Below are positions 1-11,914 of a stretch of DNA of 64,000 nucleotides, piece after piece. The number at the start of each line of letters is the position of its first letter. Position 1 is the stretch's first letter. The notes below the pieces were generated by a model that saw only the letters and a list, made by a program, of their open reading frames with translations, had not been told where the DNA came from and searched no databases. Origin of the DNA: Acheta domesticus (lineage: Eukaryota; Arthropoda; Insecta; Orthoptera; Gryllidae); the NCBI GenBank assembly GCA_031308135.1, contig JAHLJT010009436.1:123076786-123140785 (forward strand), read 5' to 3'. Made by a program: the position numbers and the translations under genes.

Positions 1-1975
1 GCCGAATGCAAGAAAAAACGTTCTGTCACAGACGAGTGCACAATGACAGCTGCTTCGCAGCCCCAGACGAAAGTTACAAGTCGTGTAGTAACCCTGGCAA
101 TGAAGGGTCGTCAGAAGACCTCGGAGCATTCACACACGTGATACTTCGTGGTGAGAGTTGACCCGTGCTTCAGGCCACGACAGCTCTTTGCAAGGGGCAG
201 GTTCTGTAACAGAGAGCAACACACTGGAACAAAACGGACACATTTCTATCACAAAAGCATGGGAGGGTTTTCCCGCATAAGCAACTAACAAGAAAATATT
301 AATTTATGTAATCCAATAAGGGGACGTTCAGTGTATACGACTAATTAGTTTTTTTAGATGAAACCATTTTATATCAGTGGAAATAAAAAAAAACAAATCT
401 AACATAGTGATAACGATCAATTAACAATATTCTTTGTCGTCTCATAATAAAAGAATATTATTATAGCCTTCAAATATAAAGAAGAACAAATTAATCTATC
501 CATGTGACAAAAAATTCGTCTTTCGTCAGTGCGTTGTTAGTTACCTTCGCACAACATAACAAAAATATAAATAGTATGAAAAGAAAACAAAACCTGACGT
601 TTTCTCAATATTATGTTTTGTATTTCCATCAAAATTCAGTTGCGTTAAGTTTTTATTTATGTTGCAGCAATTCCGAATGTCATCGTAGAAGAAAGTACAT
701 GAAAAATGACATATCAAAAATCGTAATTTTTTTGTTACGTAAAAATCGTACTTCTTTTGTTGTTTGAAGAAATTTGTTTAGAAAATAGTCTTATTTCCAT
801 AGTAAACATTTCGTAGACATTTCCAAAATAGCCGAGTATGAATGGTATAAAGGTTACTTTATACCATTAAAGAGTACTCTTTGTTTTTGGATGCAAAATA
901 AACAGATTCGCTGAGATTAAAACATTTCTCCTGACAAATAGCAGTGTTTGGATGAGTCACTTTTCTGGACCGACGATTTGTGGTTATATGAAAAGGCAGG
1001 AAACATTTCATGAGCGAGAAGTCAATATTTATTAAGTATGATTGCTTTAATATCTACTGGTCAAGCCACTTTTCAATGCTAGGCGGCTTGGATTCTATTG
1101 CTCTGCAAGACGACATTTATTCTCAAACATTTCAATTTCTCAACTTATTGATTTTCGCCGTTTTCTTTCTGGATAGGTGAATTCTATCACAGCTCCTAAG
1201 TTTTCTTCTTTGTTTCTTCGTCGTCGTCTGAAGCAGATTACATACATTCTTAATCTGAATGTACCTGTTTATTGTGACTGGAAGTACAGTTCTGGACTTG
1301 CAAGTGATAAAACTTTCCTCTTCCATGTAAATTTTCTAAAACTGTTTATTTTGTATGGGATTTATAAGTATTTATTTATTCACAACAAACTTCAAATCAA
1401 TTTTAGCATTGAATTGTTTGAATGTTTAACGCACATATTTACTTTTCGCAAATTTTCTGACTCCCCAGTGACATTTTTCACATACAACTGTATTTTGGCG
1501 ATTATAAATTTTTTTGGTGCATGTTAAAGAAAAATGAATTCTTTATCCGTATGTATTTCACAATGTGATAAAAGCCGACAACTAAATACATGGTTTACAC
1601 GATCAACGCTGTATCTCGAACTATCAGAATTAATCAGCGAAGAAGTTCGTGATGTGTTCTTTCTTATAGTCCAGTGAGAAATATTTTGATAGTAACTTGA
1701 TTATATATGAATTTGTTCCTAGCGTAGTGTAATAAAATAACGAGTTTGTTGCCATTTTTTGCTTAATTGATATTCGAAGCCTGGAATCTGTTTTAAATTA
1801 AGAAGAGATACTTATAAATAAATATTGTGTAATTTTGTGGGAGTTGCGAATTTTAGTTTGCGAATGACCAATTAGGCTCTGAAACCCAATGTACCGCAAT
1901 CCATTGAAGAAAAGCAATTCGGTTTGAGTTCGTTCGTCCTGAAAAAAGGTCAGTTAGGAAGCGGATCTGTCTCTG
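1..1975. other. AT-rich downstream flank, no gene recognised
   Basis: This stretch is AT-rich, and its reading frames are short, without recognisable domains or codon bias. I see no RNA gene and no clear repeat boundary. The first 300 bases are somewhat more GC-balanced and could be repeat-derived, but no second copy was noticed in the window. Confidence 0.5.
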
Positions 1976-2221
1976 ATGGAGCAATTTCCGGGCTCGGGCG
2001 TCGCGTGGGACTCTCAGCACCCTCGAGTGCGGCCATTCGGAGTTGAACGAGACCCTTCAGGGGACACCGGAATCCCACTGGGACTCGATCGCCATCCCTC
2101 ACGCCACCTCCATCCATGCGATTGGCAGGGCAATCGCGAGAGAGCGCCCTTTGCCAGTCTCAAATTGTGCTAACGACCTTCACTGCGGCGGCGCTGGTGC
2201 AGTTAGTACGCGTTGCGTCCA
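1976..2221. other. GC-rich block of unknown nature
   Basis: A sharply GC-richer block in AT-rich surroundings. Overlapping short frames of about 60 codons on the plus strand have no recognisable domain. It directly precedes a pair of related repeats and may be the edge of a dispersed repeat. No function can be assigned. Confidence 0.35.
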
Positions 2222-2545
2222 CTAGATAGCGTTGGCATCACAAAACTGCTGCTGCGGAAAATTCGAGATATCGACATTTTGCGGCGAGACGTGTTCCCGA
2301 GATATTTACTTTCATTCCCAAGATATTTACATTTATTAAAAAAATAAATGTTTCAGGATACTTAATTTAAATTCGTTTGATTTTTCCCCATTTTGAGAAA
2401 TTGTGTGGTTGAATTTTCTGAATACATTCGGAGGGAATTCCATGTTTGAAAGCTGATTGATACTCTACTAGATAGCGTCCGCATCGCCAAAATGCTGCTG
2501 AGATATCGATATTTGGCGATGAAATTCGTTCTCGAGATATCTACC
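2222..2545. repeat. Pair of related direct repeats
   Basis: Two diverged units begin with CTAGATAGCGT, at 2222 and 2467. Both continue with a CATC, AAAA, TGCTGCTG series and then a GAGATATCGA-like block followed by TTTGGCGA/TTTGCGGCGA. The 140 bases between the two units are AT-rich. The family is unknown to me; it may be part of an old dispersed element. Confidence 0.5.
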
Positions 2546-5100
2546 GCGGTGGTTTCATTCCAATTTGCGCTGTTGGATGGCAGTGAGTCACAACAAAGGA
2601 TGGTTTCGAGATACTTTATTTTTCATATTTGGTTTCTCTTCTTTTTCTTTTTGAGAAAACTTGTATTGTCTGAATAGGTACCCGTCTATGAAGCTGACTG
2701 GTAACGTAAGGTTAATTGAAATTTAGCAAATAGTCGATTACCTTTCTTGTTTTCAGCCATGAATATTGTGACATTAAATGAAAAATATTTTCTAGATATT
2801 AGGAGTTGCCATGAATAAGTTAAGAAACGATATAATACTAACTTCTCTCTCAGATGAAATATTATACCTTCAACATACTTCGGTGCTACTAATATAAATC
2901 AACAATAATGTATTAAAATAATATAATAAAAACTGTTTCATTGCTCATTAAAAATTCGACTTTGAAGATTGGGGATTTAAGATATCTTGCTCGTCTTTTT
3001 TTAATTTGTTTTGTTTATACGACAATCAAGACTGTCCAACCGGGTTGTTTTCGATACGAAAAATCACGTAAATACTATTTATACACTTCTCAACATATTC
3101 TCATCAAGTACCAAACAACAAAATTTGAAACAATCTAATTGAAACTGTAAATTATTTTTCTGTTATGGAATTTGTATTAACTAACATGCTTGTTTTTGCA
3201 TGGATACTTTGCAGCAACTATTGTAAAACACGTCGAGCAAACAAATTCAATCAGGAATGTACAGAGAAAGGAAATCAAACGAAACAAGATGTGATAATTT
3301 ATGCAAAGAAACTACGTGAAGTATTAGAAAACGTGCTAAAAAATATTTGAATGGGAAAATTGTTAATCATTCCAAAACGATATGTTTAAAGCTAAATATG
3401 ATCTAGGAACACGTAAATTATTTTATATATGTTAATAATGCATATTTCAGGTGAAATAATAATAAAATTGTTTTATGAATATTTATCTCCAAAACTTTTC
3501 TGATAACTATTTTCGAAACAAAGAAATGACTGAAAACATTTTCTATCCAAGATGAAATGAACTCAACTGCACTATCACATCTTGCTTCTTTTTTTCGCCG
3601 GAATAAGGTTGCACCGCTGCCGCCGCCCCAAGAATTGGTTCTTCCGGATCATTTTCTTTTTCTGGAATGCCATACTAATGAATTAGTGACAAAGCTATTG
3701 CGATCACCGTGGTCGTTATAAATGTCAATATATCCTGATTTAGGTAGGTAACAGAGTGGGATTCTATCTCTTGAATTGTGTATCACCTCCATCTTGTAAT
3801 TGGTAGAAAATTTGAATGATTTATTTTGAAAATATGACTGAATATATGACTCATCAGACTACGCAACGGAAACCAATTTAGTGGAGAATTAAATATTGGA
3901 GTGAGGGAAGGTCCCACATGCGAGGTAATATACGTATTAAGAAACATTAGCATTCTAAGAAAGTCATGCATATTGGGTTCTCTAGCGTGCTCATGCTAAG
4001 TATGCACTTTTTAATTTTTTTGTCAAATTAAGAGATAGTTTTTTTTATTTTCAAGTGAACAATAATGGATTTTTCAGATATACTAAATGTAACAATAAAA
4101 ACTTGCTCAAATACTTGCAGAGTTGATTGAGTAATATTATTGTCATTTTCAATTAAGTGTCTATTTATATACAGTTTGTTGCATAATTCAACGATACTAT
4201 TTGACAAAGTTATAATTTACAAATGCCTAGGTATTTATTTATCATCTAAAGATAATATCGATATTTTGATTAATTTTTCAATTCAGAAGTCGCGTTCAAA
4301 GAAAAATTACACTAGAGCCGGATTAACCGTTGCGGGGACCCCGGAGTGGTTTTCGCGCAGGGAACCTTACAATACAATTCACTCATTATTATCCAATCCT
4401 GATTTTTGCTTAGGGATATAGGAATTCTATATTTTATTTTCTACTAAAAAAGTAGTGCCAAACACTATTTGTTGAGAAAAAATTGACGCAATTTCCACTT
4501 TCCGATAACAATTTATGAGTAGGCTTACTTGTTAATTGTTTATGATGGGACTAACGTAAGTAGTAAAAGGTACCTACACTAAAGAATAATCCTAGCCTTT
4601 TACATTATCTGCTTAAATGCATAAAATCACAAAACAGGATGTAATCTACAAAATACTGAAAGCCATAACTATCCATACGTTGATTACAGTAAAAATATAT
4701 AACAGTCATAATTTTGACTCATTTCAGGTAGCAAAACCAATTTGTTTTCTGCCTGACCAGTTTAAAATTCAGTTAACATGGTGTACTTACATTTGCATTT
4801 CCATCCAAAGCAATAAGAAAAAACTAAAGATTTTAAAAATATTTATATATTTACATTGAAGCAACGAAACAAGTTCTATTTTTTGATGAGACAGATGGAT
4901 GTTCTAATTTCTGTATTGAGTACTTGATCTTTGTGAATAATAAGAATTAATTGTTTTCAAGATAAGAATTTAGAGTTTATCCATATCAGAGCCTGGAATT
5001 AGTTACTTCATTGGTAGAGAAAACGACTTTCCATTTAATATTTTTATTTTCGGTTATATTTACGTCGCAGTATACATTTCTTGCCAAAATCTCAAAACGG
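2546..5100. other. AT-rich sequence, nothing recognised
   Basis: Only short frames without domains, homopolymer A/T runs and no clear repeats. A GC-richer patch at about 4310-4375 has no recognised partner. Confidence 0.5.
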
Positions 5101-5262
5101 CTGAGTTAGCTCAGATACGTCACGAGACGACCCCGCTTAGTCTTTCCTCGGCCTTCCTTGTCCTACTTTCTTCCCTTACACACACTTAACACTTACTTGC
5201 ACTACACTACCATTACGTACATTACATTTCTATCATTATATCTGCTTGCAGAAAGGTTTACG
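5101..5262 (+). repeat. Partial copy of SINE-like family S2
   Basis: The core around 5138-5225 (CTTTCCTCGGCCTTCCTTGTC, then CTTACACACACTTA and CACTACACTACCA blocks) matches the 3' half of the repeat at 21371-21870 and more weakly the one at 50120-50530. This copy lacks the B-box-bearing 5' half and is truncated. Confidence 0.55.
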
Positions 5263-5334
5263 GGTTCGGACTATATTCGAGAATATAGAGAGAGTAGAGA
5301 AAGTTACATATGGTGTGGAAAATCAATTTCAAGA

Positions 5335-5640
5335 TATTAATGGAGACGCGTTTTGGGGTTCCCTAATACCGAAAAAGTGTTTTTTTTACCGAAAAGGTGT
5401 TGTTTTCTTTAAAAACGTGCGTCCGTCTGTGAGTTTGTGAGTCTGTGCATTTGTCCGTCTGTGCATCTGTCATTCAGTCCGCCTGTACATCTGTCCTGTT
5501 CGTCTGCGCGTTCGTGAACAACACTTGCGCCTAAAATATTCATACAATTTTTTCCAAAATGTTATTGTGGTCCGGCTCAAAGTCTTTTTTGAAATTTTGA
5601 GGTTGGTAATCGTAAGATACCAACCATACTCTCAGACGAT
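5335..5640 (+). repeat. Diverged copy of the CCGTCTGT-bearing repeat (family Y)
   Basis: The order of blocks (GTTCCCTAATACCGAAAAA, then imperfect GTCCGTCTGTG repeats, then GTGAACAACACTTGCGCCTAAA and a TTTTCCAAAATG-like block) is the same as in the repeats at 43740-44530 and 46320-47130. No coding potential is seen. It is probably a non-autonomous element relic. Confidence 0.55.
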
Positions 5641-7499
5641 GCAAATTGAAGTCAATTGAAGACTCTTAGGATTAATTTATTTAATTTTGTAATTGAAATT
5701 ACTGAAATTTAATTACTTTACCTTTAAAATAAACATTTACCCTCTTCACGAGTCCTTGGTCCTTGAGGCAAATTAACCTGGTTACGTTCCTAGATGTGTT
5801 TTCAAAACTCACATAAGACATGAATGTTTATAGCTGTGTTTGAGGCGTGGGGGACATTCCGAGATCTTGGAATAATTATATTTGTTCTCAAATCCTTCCA
5901 TTACCTCTTCTCTGGACTGTCAGTAACTGTATGTGAAACCTACGTGCGTAATTGACGAACTGCATTCCTTCATCGAGAACAATGGTACAAGCACCGAAAT
6001 GGGGTCAAGAGTTACCATGGGTTAAGCGATGTTCGGGGAGCGTGTAGGTGCCCGTCCCTGGGAATTTTCCCCAAGAGGCCGTAGTAAGTCATTAAGCGCT
6101 AATAGAAAGCAACTAGGATAAGGTTGAGACAAAACCGAAAAACTAGCCCAGACTAAAAATAATAGGAAATTAACTAGTTCGAGGAATTTTGTGAAATTCT
6201 GTAGCACCACTAGTTTCGTTTTCTTTCGGGCTTGCTTTGCGTTTTTCTGAAATTTGTGGAATCCTCTCACTGCAGGGGTCCCGGAGCGGCCGCTCCGTTC
6301 GCTCAGTGCATAATCTGAGCCTAACAATAGTATCCATTTAATTATCGTAAAAAATTATTATTCTTAAAGAGTGTGCAAGAAGGGAATATCCAGCAGAAAT
6401 AAAAAAAAATACTGGTTTTCTTTCATATGCCCGATTGAATTTGAGGGAATTATTTATAAAAAACTGTTACAGTGAAAACTGCTGCGAATTGCCATACCCA
6501 ACTAACAATGAGTTTGTGAATTACACTCATGTTTGCATTAAACTCTCTACAGACAAATGCATTCTATCCCGAACGATGGTTAATCATCTTATACAAAATC
6601 ATAACACTTGCCTAATCAAGAATATTTTAGAAAGTTTTTTCAGGTATGAAAGTGGTATGGAAACGCTCATTTCCTCCTCCAGTAGTGTGTATTGGAGATC
6701 TTGATCTCCAGGTATACACGTTTTATCCGTAACGCCAAAAACAGAGTATAAATAATATTGTTCCTCTACAAAAATAAGTCCTTGATAACTAGTCTAATAG
6801 TGTTTTTCTTAATGCGCGATACATATTATTCTGAGCATTTTGTGTTTACATGTAATTTGTGCTATTGACTGTAACTGAAAATTTTCTATCTTAGTTGAAA
6901 TATCGTCGTACGGAGTGATCTAAAGCCGATAGAGCTTTGGATGAGATTTTTTGGTCGCAATAACGGATTTTTGACGCATATGAATTGTAGCGACTGATTA
7001 CACCACTCTCTAATTGAATTTAACTATTCATTTTAAAAAATGCGTATATTTATGTTTTTCAAATGTATTCTTCCAGAACATGCCGAGCCAAACAAACTGA
7101 TGATATTATTCACAAACCTGTCTGGCTTTCGTGATGTGATTTTGACTTTTGCTTCCGAAAAACTAGTCGTACTTTCCTGTGACAATTTAGACCACTTCTA
7201 TTATCTTTACTAACATTTGACCAGTTCATTTGCTAACACAGTGCATTTGACTTCCTGCACGGAAAATTACGGAATCGTGGAATACTTTTCAGATATATTA
7301 GTAAAGCCTTTCGTAGGTGTCTCTTAGAGAAATTATAAATACGTTGTCGGGACCGATAATTTGCTCCTCTCGAGCTTACCAGTAATGATAATGTACAGAA
7401 TTATTTCCAGTTAAGATTTCATTTTATATACATGATGTATTTACTATGTAACTTTACTAAAGGTAAAAAAAATAATTTTTAAAAATTATTGCCTAACGC
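5641..7499. other. AT-rich flank, no gene
   Basis: No convincing coding frame or RNA gene. About 6000-6330 is less AT-rich and probably repeat-derived, because it holds the terminal motif described separately at 6198-6217. The rest is AT-rich with short frames only. Confidence 0.45.
6198..6217 (+). repeat. Copy of the GCACCACTAGTTT terminal motif
   Basis: The string ATTCTGTAGCACCACTAGTTT-like ending is shared with repeat ends near 44595 (minus), 45746 and 48238. It suggests the end of a member of the same repeat group. Its other end was not located here. Confidence 0.45.
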
Positions 7500-8400
7500 T
7501 TGACTACTTCCGAACGTGCTGATTCATTCTTTCGAACTACAGGTCGGCAAATTAGAAAAAATCTCTTCTCTTCGCATGCGCGGCTTTTTCGAAGGAAACC
7601 CAGCAGCAGGAAGCGCAGTTCGCATTCCCAGCGGGAGGTGTTGGTCTGCAGCCCCTCGTCGACACTGCAGAGAGTGGAAGCAACCCAAGGCGCGTAGTGT
7701 GGGGGTTTATATATTTATATTTTTGATTTTGAATCCGATCTTGGTATACGATGGTGAAATCATATGCCGGTGTACCTCCATATCCCGAGGGACATCCATC
7801 TGGGAAGCTGAGGGGAACAGTGAATTCCCTTCCCTCCTCAAAGCATGAGATCCGCCATCAGTTTTTTTCTAAATTGCCAAACTTGAGGATGCACACTCAG
7901 CAGGAAGCGTAGCTGGGGGCGTGCGGGGTGTGCGGGGTGTGCGGGGCTGCGGGGCAAGTGGGGTCGGGGTGGGGGTGTGGGGTGTGGGCAGGCCATGCAG
8001 AGGACCCTCCCTTACCGGCGGCCGTCGAGGGCCTCCCGCGCCGCCGACTGGCTCCTGCCGCCTGTCGCCTGTCAGCCTTGCGCCTCGCCCGCTCCCTCTC
8101 GTGCGTGCCGGCCGCTCCTCCTGTCCTTCTGGCACACACATACACACAGAGGGGCGCGCACGCGGGGGCGGGGGGGTCCGGGGTGCGGGGGCGGCCATCG
8201 GCGCGCGCGACGCCGCCTGCGGCTCGCTGCGCCGAGGCGCGCTGCCCCCGGGGCGGCCACATCAAGTGCATGCAACGACTGTGGGACTCCACTTGGTTCA
8301 CATTGCTGGGTGCGGGGTTACACCTTCGGTCAGTGAAGGGGATTCACAAACAACAAGATACTGAAAATATTGAGAAAAACTACGCTATTTAAAATGGTAA
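7500..8400. other. GC-rich, CpG-rich low-complexity block downstream of the receptor gene
   Basis: From about 7900 to 8270 the plus strand is G-rich (repeated GTGCGGGGT-type units) and then C/G-rich with many CpGs and GCGCGC strings. Long frames are open on both strands only because stop codons are rare in such composition; none shows a domain. It lies about 0.6-1 kb 3' of the receptor stop codon, so it could be 3'UTR, an unrelated CpG island, or the promoter of a neighbouring gene. Nothing here distinguishes these. Confidence 0.4.
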
Positions 8401-8936
8401 CAAGAGGCTGCGACGTATGAAGTCACGTTAAGACATGTAAGTCGCACCTCATGTTTGCAACTATCTACCGTCTTGAAAGACAGTAGGTCGACACAAGCCG
8501 ATAATTAGGCATTGTGTTACACAGCACCCTCAACACGCGTAATATTACACATCAAGAGACAGAAAAATGAATGAGAGAAATGACTACTATTTAAGAGATT
8601 TTCTAACATGGAAGATTTTGTTGTTATTTTTATGATCATGTCTTACTAATTCCAAAGTTAGGAAGGTACCAAAAGAGAATCAATTCGATTGTATCACACT
8701 CGCATTCAATATTTTAGGCCGATTACACTTATTATCCTTTCTCTCGGTGTCAAATATACCTCTCCTGCTACGAGAGCCCAAAAGGAAGAAGGTCGGTACT
8801 TCTACGCTTTCTTTTCCCCGAAAAGCAGCGCCGCTGAAAAGGTTTCTGAGTAAGTGAGCTTTCTCGCTGCCAGTTTCTCCCTCGCTCGCAATAACTCTCG
8901 TGCGGGGCGGGAGAGATCCGAGACGTCACGTGGAGC
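8401..8936 (-). other. Probable start of the receptor 3'UTR
   Basis: This directly follows the receptor TGA on the minus strand and contains no coding frame. I did not find an unambiguous AATAAA signal on the minus strand here, so the 3' end of the transcript is undefined. Confidence 0.4.
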
Positions 8937-9500
8937 TCAACCCGAGTCTGGGGAACGCGTCCTGCCCGCGGCGGCAGCGGCGGCGGCGGCGGCGGCGACG
9001 GCGGCGGCGGCAGCGGGGCGCGGCAGGATGCGCATGTGCTGCTCCTGGAACACCTCGATGTGGTGCTCCGGGCGCGCGCAGGCGGAGCACGGGACGGGCG
9101 GGCCGGCGGCGGGGGCGAGGCCGGCGGCGGCGCCCGGGGACGGGAAGAGCCCTGGAGGCGGGGGCGGCGGCGCCGCGGCGGCTGCCGTGGGCGCCGGCGG
9201 CGGCAGGGCGCGCGGGGGCAGGCACGCGGCGGCGGAGGCGGTGGCGGCGGCGGGCGAGCCCCCGGGCCGCCGGCGGAACGACACCACCAGCGGGCGCGAC
9301 GCGCCGTGCCCGTTCAGGGCGCCGTTGCCCGCGCCGCCGCCGCCGCAGCCGCCGCCGCCGCCCGCCACCGCCGCCACGCGCACGCTCGTGGTGGTGGTGG
9401 AGCGCGCGGAGGAGCGGCGCGACAGCTCCGAGTAGCGCCTGCACACACCTTCGTTGCCTCTCGCGCGCCGCCCGCGGCCCAGGTAGCGCGCCAGCGTCGC
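8937..9500 (-). CDS. PK-R: Neuropeptide GPCR, last coding exon (cytoplasmic tail)
   Basis: Encodes residues 390-576 (numbering from the first residue of the exon at 59787) and ends in TGA. The acceptor is a T-rich tract ending in GCCGCAG; it enters in phase 0 and joins the preceding exon as FREAFK-ATLARYLGRG. The tail continues with CRRYSELSRRSS, the Cys/Ser/basic composition expected after helix 8 in pyrokinin/PBAN-type receptors. Beyond residue about 435 it becomes low complexity: Gly runs, Pro runs, and a near-C-terminal block of more than ten alanines. A central stretch with SRPLVVSFRRRPG and EHHIEVFQEQHM is less repetitive. The tail is about 187 residues, long for this family. Many open frames in both directions over this exon are composition shadows. 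The frame is fixed by the splice phase and the tail motif. Confidence 0.85.
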   Translation of the reverse strand, partial: ATLARYLGRGRRARGNEGVCRRYSELSRRSSARSTTTTSVRVAAVAGGGGGCGGGGAGNGALNGHGASRPLVVSFRRRPGGSPAAATASAAACLPPRALPPPAPTAAAAAPPPPPPGLFPSPGAAAGLAPAAGPPVPCSACARPEHHIEVFQEQHMRILPRPAAAAAVAAAAAAAAAAGRTRSPDSG

Positions 9501-10478
9501 CTGCGGCACACAACAACCCCTTTGCATCACCTGACATTTCCCGTCACTCATAACTTACACGTTACAGAAATAACACTCAACGAACCAAGATATATTCATC
9601 CAAATAGTTTCAAAAACTTGGGATCGTTTCACAAAGCGTCGCAACATGGCTGCAATTGTTCCGACACTGTAAACAAGTGAAGAACGGAATTGTCCAAGAA
9701 ATTTAGTCATCACGAGTCTTTAAGAGGATAAGACTTGATATATTACATTTTTATTTTTCTATTCTCATGTTGGATTAATACACGAGCATCAGCTTGATTC
9801 AATATGTCTGCATTAATTTTTCCTCCCATGGATCAAGACTCAAAATAAACGCAAATCCAGAGCGATTACACTCCAACAGAGCTGCCAAACGGGGATGCTA
9901 CATGACATTTAAAGAGATCGTCAACTAAATTCGCCATGTTTATAGTGTTTGAGCTACAATATTGCATAACGGTTATCGATTACTTGCAGTCCTTTGGACA
10001 CTCACGCACTGTTTAAACAATGTTATTAAATGCGATGTGCCGAAATATTGCACATCACGAATGACAGAAATAGGCAACAAGCTCTTGGGAATAAATATAG
10101 AAGAAAAAATATTCATGAGCCGTGAATTTTAAAAAAATAACTATTATTAATAATCATTCAAAAACGCATCAGGCACTACGTAGGTATAAAATAAATATAT
10201 TTATGGATTAGAAAAATTAAGTTAAATGAATACATTTTATGCAAATAATTTGTATGAATAATATTTTATGAGTAATATTTTTATGAGTAATATTTTAATA
10301 TATTAGTTATGAGATTTCTTAAAAGTGTGACATTTAATAATTATTTATTTAAATTTATTAAGAGTGTGAACATGAGTAACGTCTTTATATGCTAATATTT
10401 ATTGCAGTGATACACTGAAGTAGAGATATTAAAAATATAACTTGAAGGCTTTACAGAGTGACGGAAGTGCGTACTGAC
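9501..10478 (-). other. Intron between the TM6-TM7 exon and the tail exon
   Basis: A 978-bp AT-rich intron, by far the shortest in the gene. Donor is AAG|GTCAGT and acceptor is CCGCAG|GCG, phase 0. Short imperfect tandem units of the type ATGAGTAATATTTT occur near 10250-10300. No gene inside. Confidence 0.8.
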
Positions 10479-10696
10479 CTTGAAAGCCTCCCGGAATTTG
10501 TGCGACATGATGTGATAGAGCACGGGGTTGACGGTGGTGGAGAGGTAGTAGAAGACGCCGGAGACGTAGGTGAGTGCGTGGTAGAGCAGCACCGTGGAGT
10601 GGCCGGGCTGCAGCGAGGGGTCGTAGCCGTACACGGCCAGCAGCCGCTGTGCGTGGAAGGGCGCCCAGCAGATGAAGAACGCCACCACCACCGCCA
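10479..10696 (-). CDS. PK-R: Neuropeptide GPCR, exon with TM6 and TM7
   Basis: Encodes residues 317-389. It begins with the last two bases of a split Val codon (acceptor TTGCAG|TG), completing the G left by the previous exon, so the junction reads HVVKML-V-AVVVAFF. TM6 carries the class A FxxCWxPF signature (FFICWAPFHAQRL), which matches pyrokinin/CAPA/neuromedin-U receptors closely. TM7 ends in NPVLY, the NPxxY motif, followed by HIMSHKFREAFK, the helix-8 start typical of this family. The extracellular loop 3 segment between them is short (GYDPSLQPGH). The donor is AAG|GTCAGT in phase 0. This exon alone identifies the family well. The open plus-strand frame over the same bases is a shadow. 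Confidence 0.93.
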
Positions 10697-11640
10697 CTGC
10701 AATTCGAACAGGACATATTCAGCCATCGTGGGGCCAAAACTGGCTTTTTAAGGCGTCTTTTCGGTGACATGGTTAAAAAAATGACCAAGTTTCACCAATA
10801 TACAATTAGACGGATTCTTATTTGCACTTATTACTTGGTCATGAACACTCATTATTTGCTAAACTGAGTTGTCATAACTTGCCTATATTTCGGTGGCCTA
10901 ACGTCCGCAAAACGCGTTAACTTCAGTCAAATGTAGCGCCCGCAAGTGGTGAAGTGAGAGCCGTAAGTAAGAGGCCCTTAGGGAAACGTTGATCGAAGCT
11001 CGGTCGCCGAACCTGCTGGGTAGTGAAATGCCAAGCGTTCATTTGAAGACGATCGTCTCGGTCGTGAACGGGGAGGACACGTACTAAATACGCCAGAGGT
11101 GGTCAAGACAGGCCATTTTGCTTTTTTGGTTAAAAATGTCGAGACAGCTCTTGTTGCGTTCTTGGTTTGAAGTGTCGAGTGAGAGTTCAGTTAGTGAGGG
11201 ACGACGAACAGATGAGAGCAAGGCACGAGGGTAAATAAATCGCAATTATCCAGTCTGAGAGGTGAGGTTAAGCAGTCTTCGCTACGAGGCGACGTAGCCG
11301 TATGGAGTAGCCGTTCATGAGCCGATGCAAAGATGCGCTCGAAGTCAGCCCATCGTACGAAAGATCCCCACGGACACGAGATGCAAGGTAACGAATGAAC
11401 ATTTTTTAAAGGAAACATAGATGAGACGCCCAGGGAAGCCCATTATTAGTGATCGCAAAACTGTTTCGAAGAAACTAAACGGGCATTGGCAAATGGTGTT
11501 ACATGTAAATTGCTAGAAATTTTACAATAGTTGAATATTGAAACGAAAGATCTCGTTTTATTCGAATGTATGTCTTTGCAGAGAATCTGAAAAGTTGCTA
11601 GGATATCTAATGTAGTTATAATTTGCAAAAGTATTTTATT
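10697..11640 (-). other. Start-proximal part of the 27 kb intron 3 (upstream of TM6 exon)
   Basis: Contains the branch and acceptor region for the TM6 exon. The stretch 10870-11440 is more GC-balanced than the rest and has no recognised coding frame. It could be an old repeat or an intronic regulatory region; no second copy was noticed. Confidence 0.4.
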
Positions 11641-11914
11641 TGATTTTGACTTTATGTCTACTGTTATAAGTACCAGGAATTTTGTAAATGTAATGTGGTG
11701 TGGCGGAATGCTATATGATAGCCAGAGCACAGCCTTTTGGGTTACTCAATTTCATGAAAACATAATATAACTGGCAAAATACTGGTATTTTATGTTGAGT
11801 TTTCGACTTCATGAATACTGTTGTAAATACCAGGAATTTGTGAATGTAATGTGATGTATTTGAATCTTACGTAATAGCCAGAGAACAGCATTTTGAGTTA
11901 TTGAAATTATGAAA
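11641..11914. repeat. Local tandem duplication, about 155-bp period
   Basis: Two diverged copies, starting at 11641 and 11796, share TACCAGGAATTT, GTGAATGTAATGTG (GTAAATGTAATGTG in the first), ATAGCCAGAG and ACAGC.TTTTG.GTTA blocks in the same order. They are intronic and noncoding. Confidence 0.7.

Noticed and set aside
7869..8392. Frames of 100-154 codons on both strands in the GC-rich block downstream of the gene
   Set aside because: Composition-driven openness, no domains, strongly overlapping on both strands; no reason to prefer one.
8854..9680. Several long plus-strand and alternative minus-strand frames over the last exon, rich in Ala, Gly, Arg or Pro
   Set aside because: They are open only because stop codons are rare in this very GC-rich stretch. 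The receptor frame is fixed by splice phase and by the RYSELSRRSS tail.
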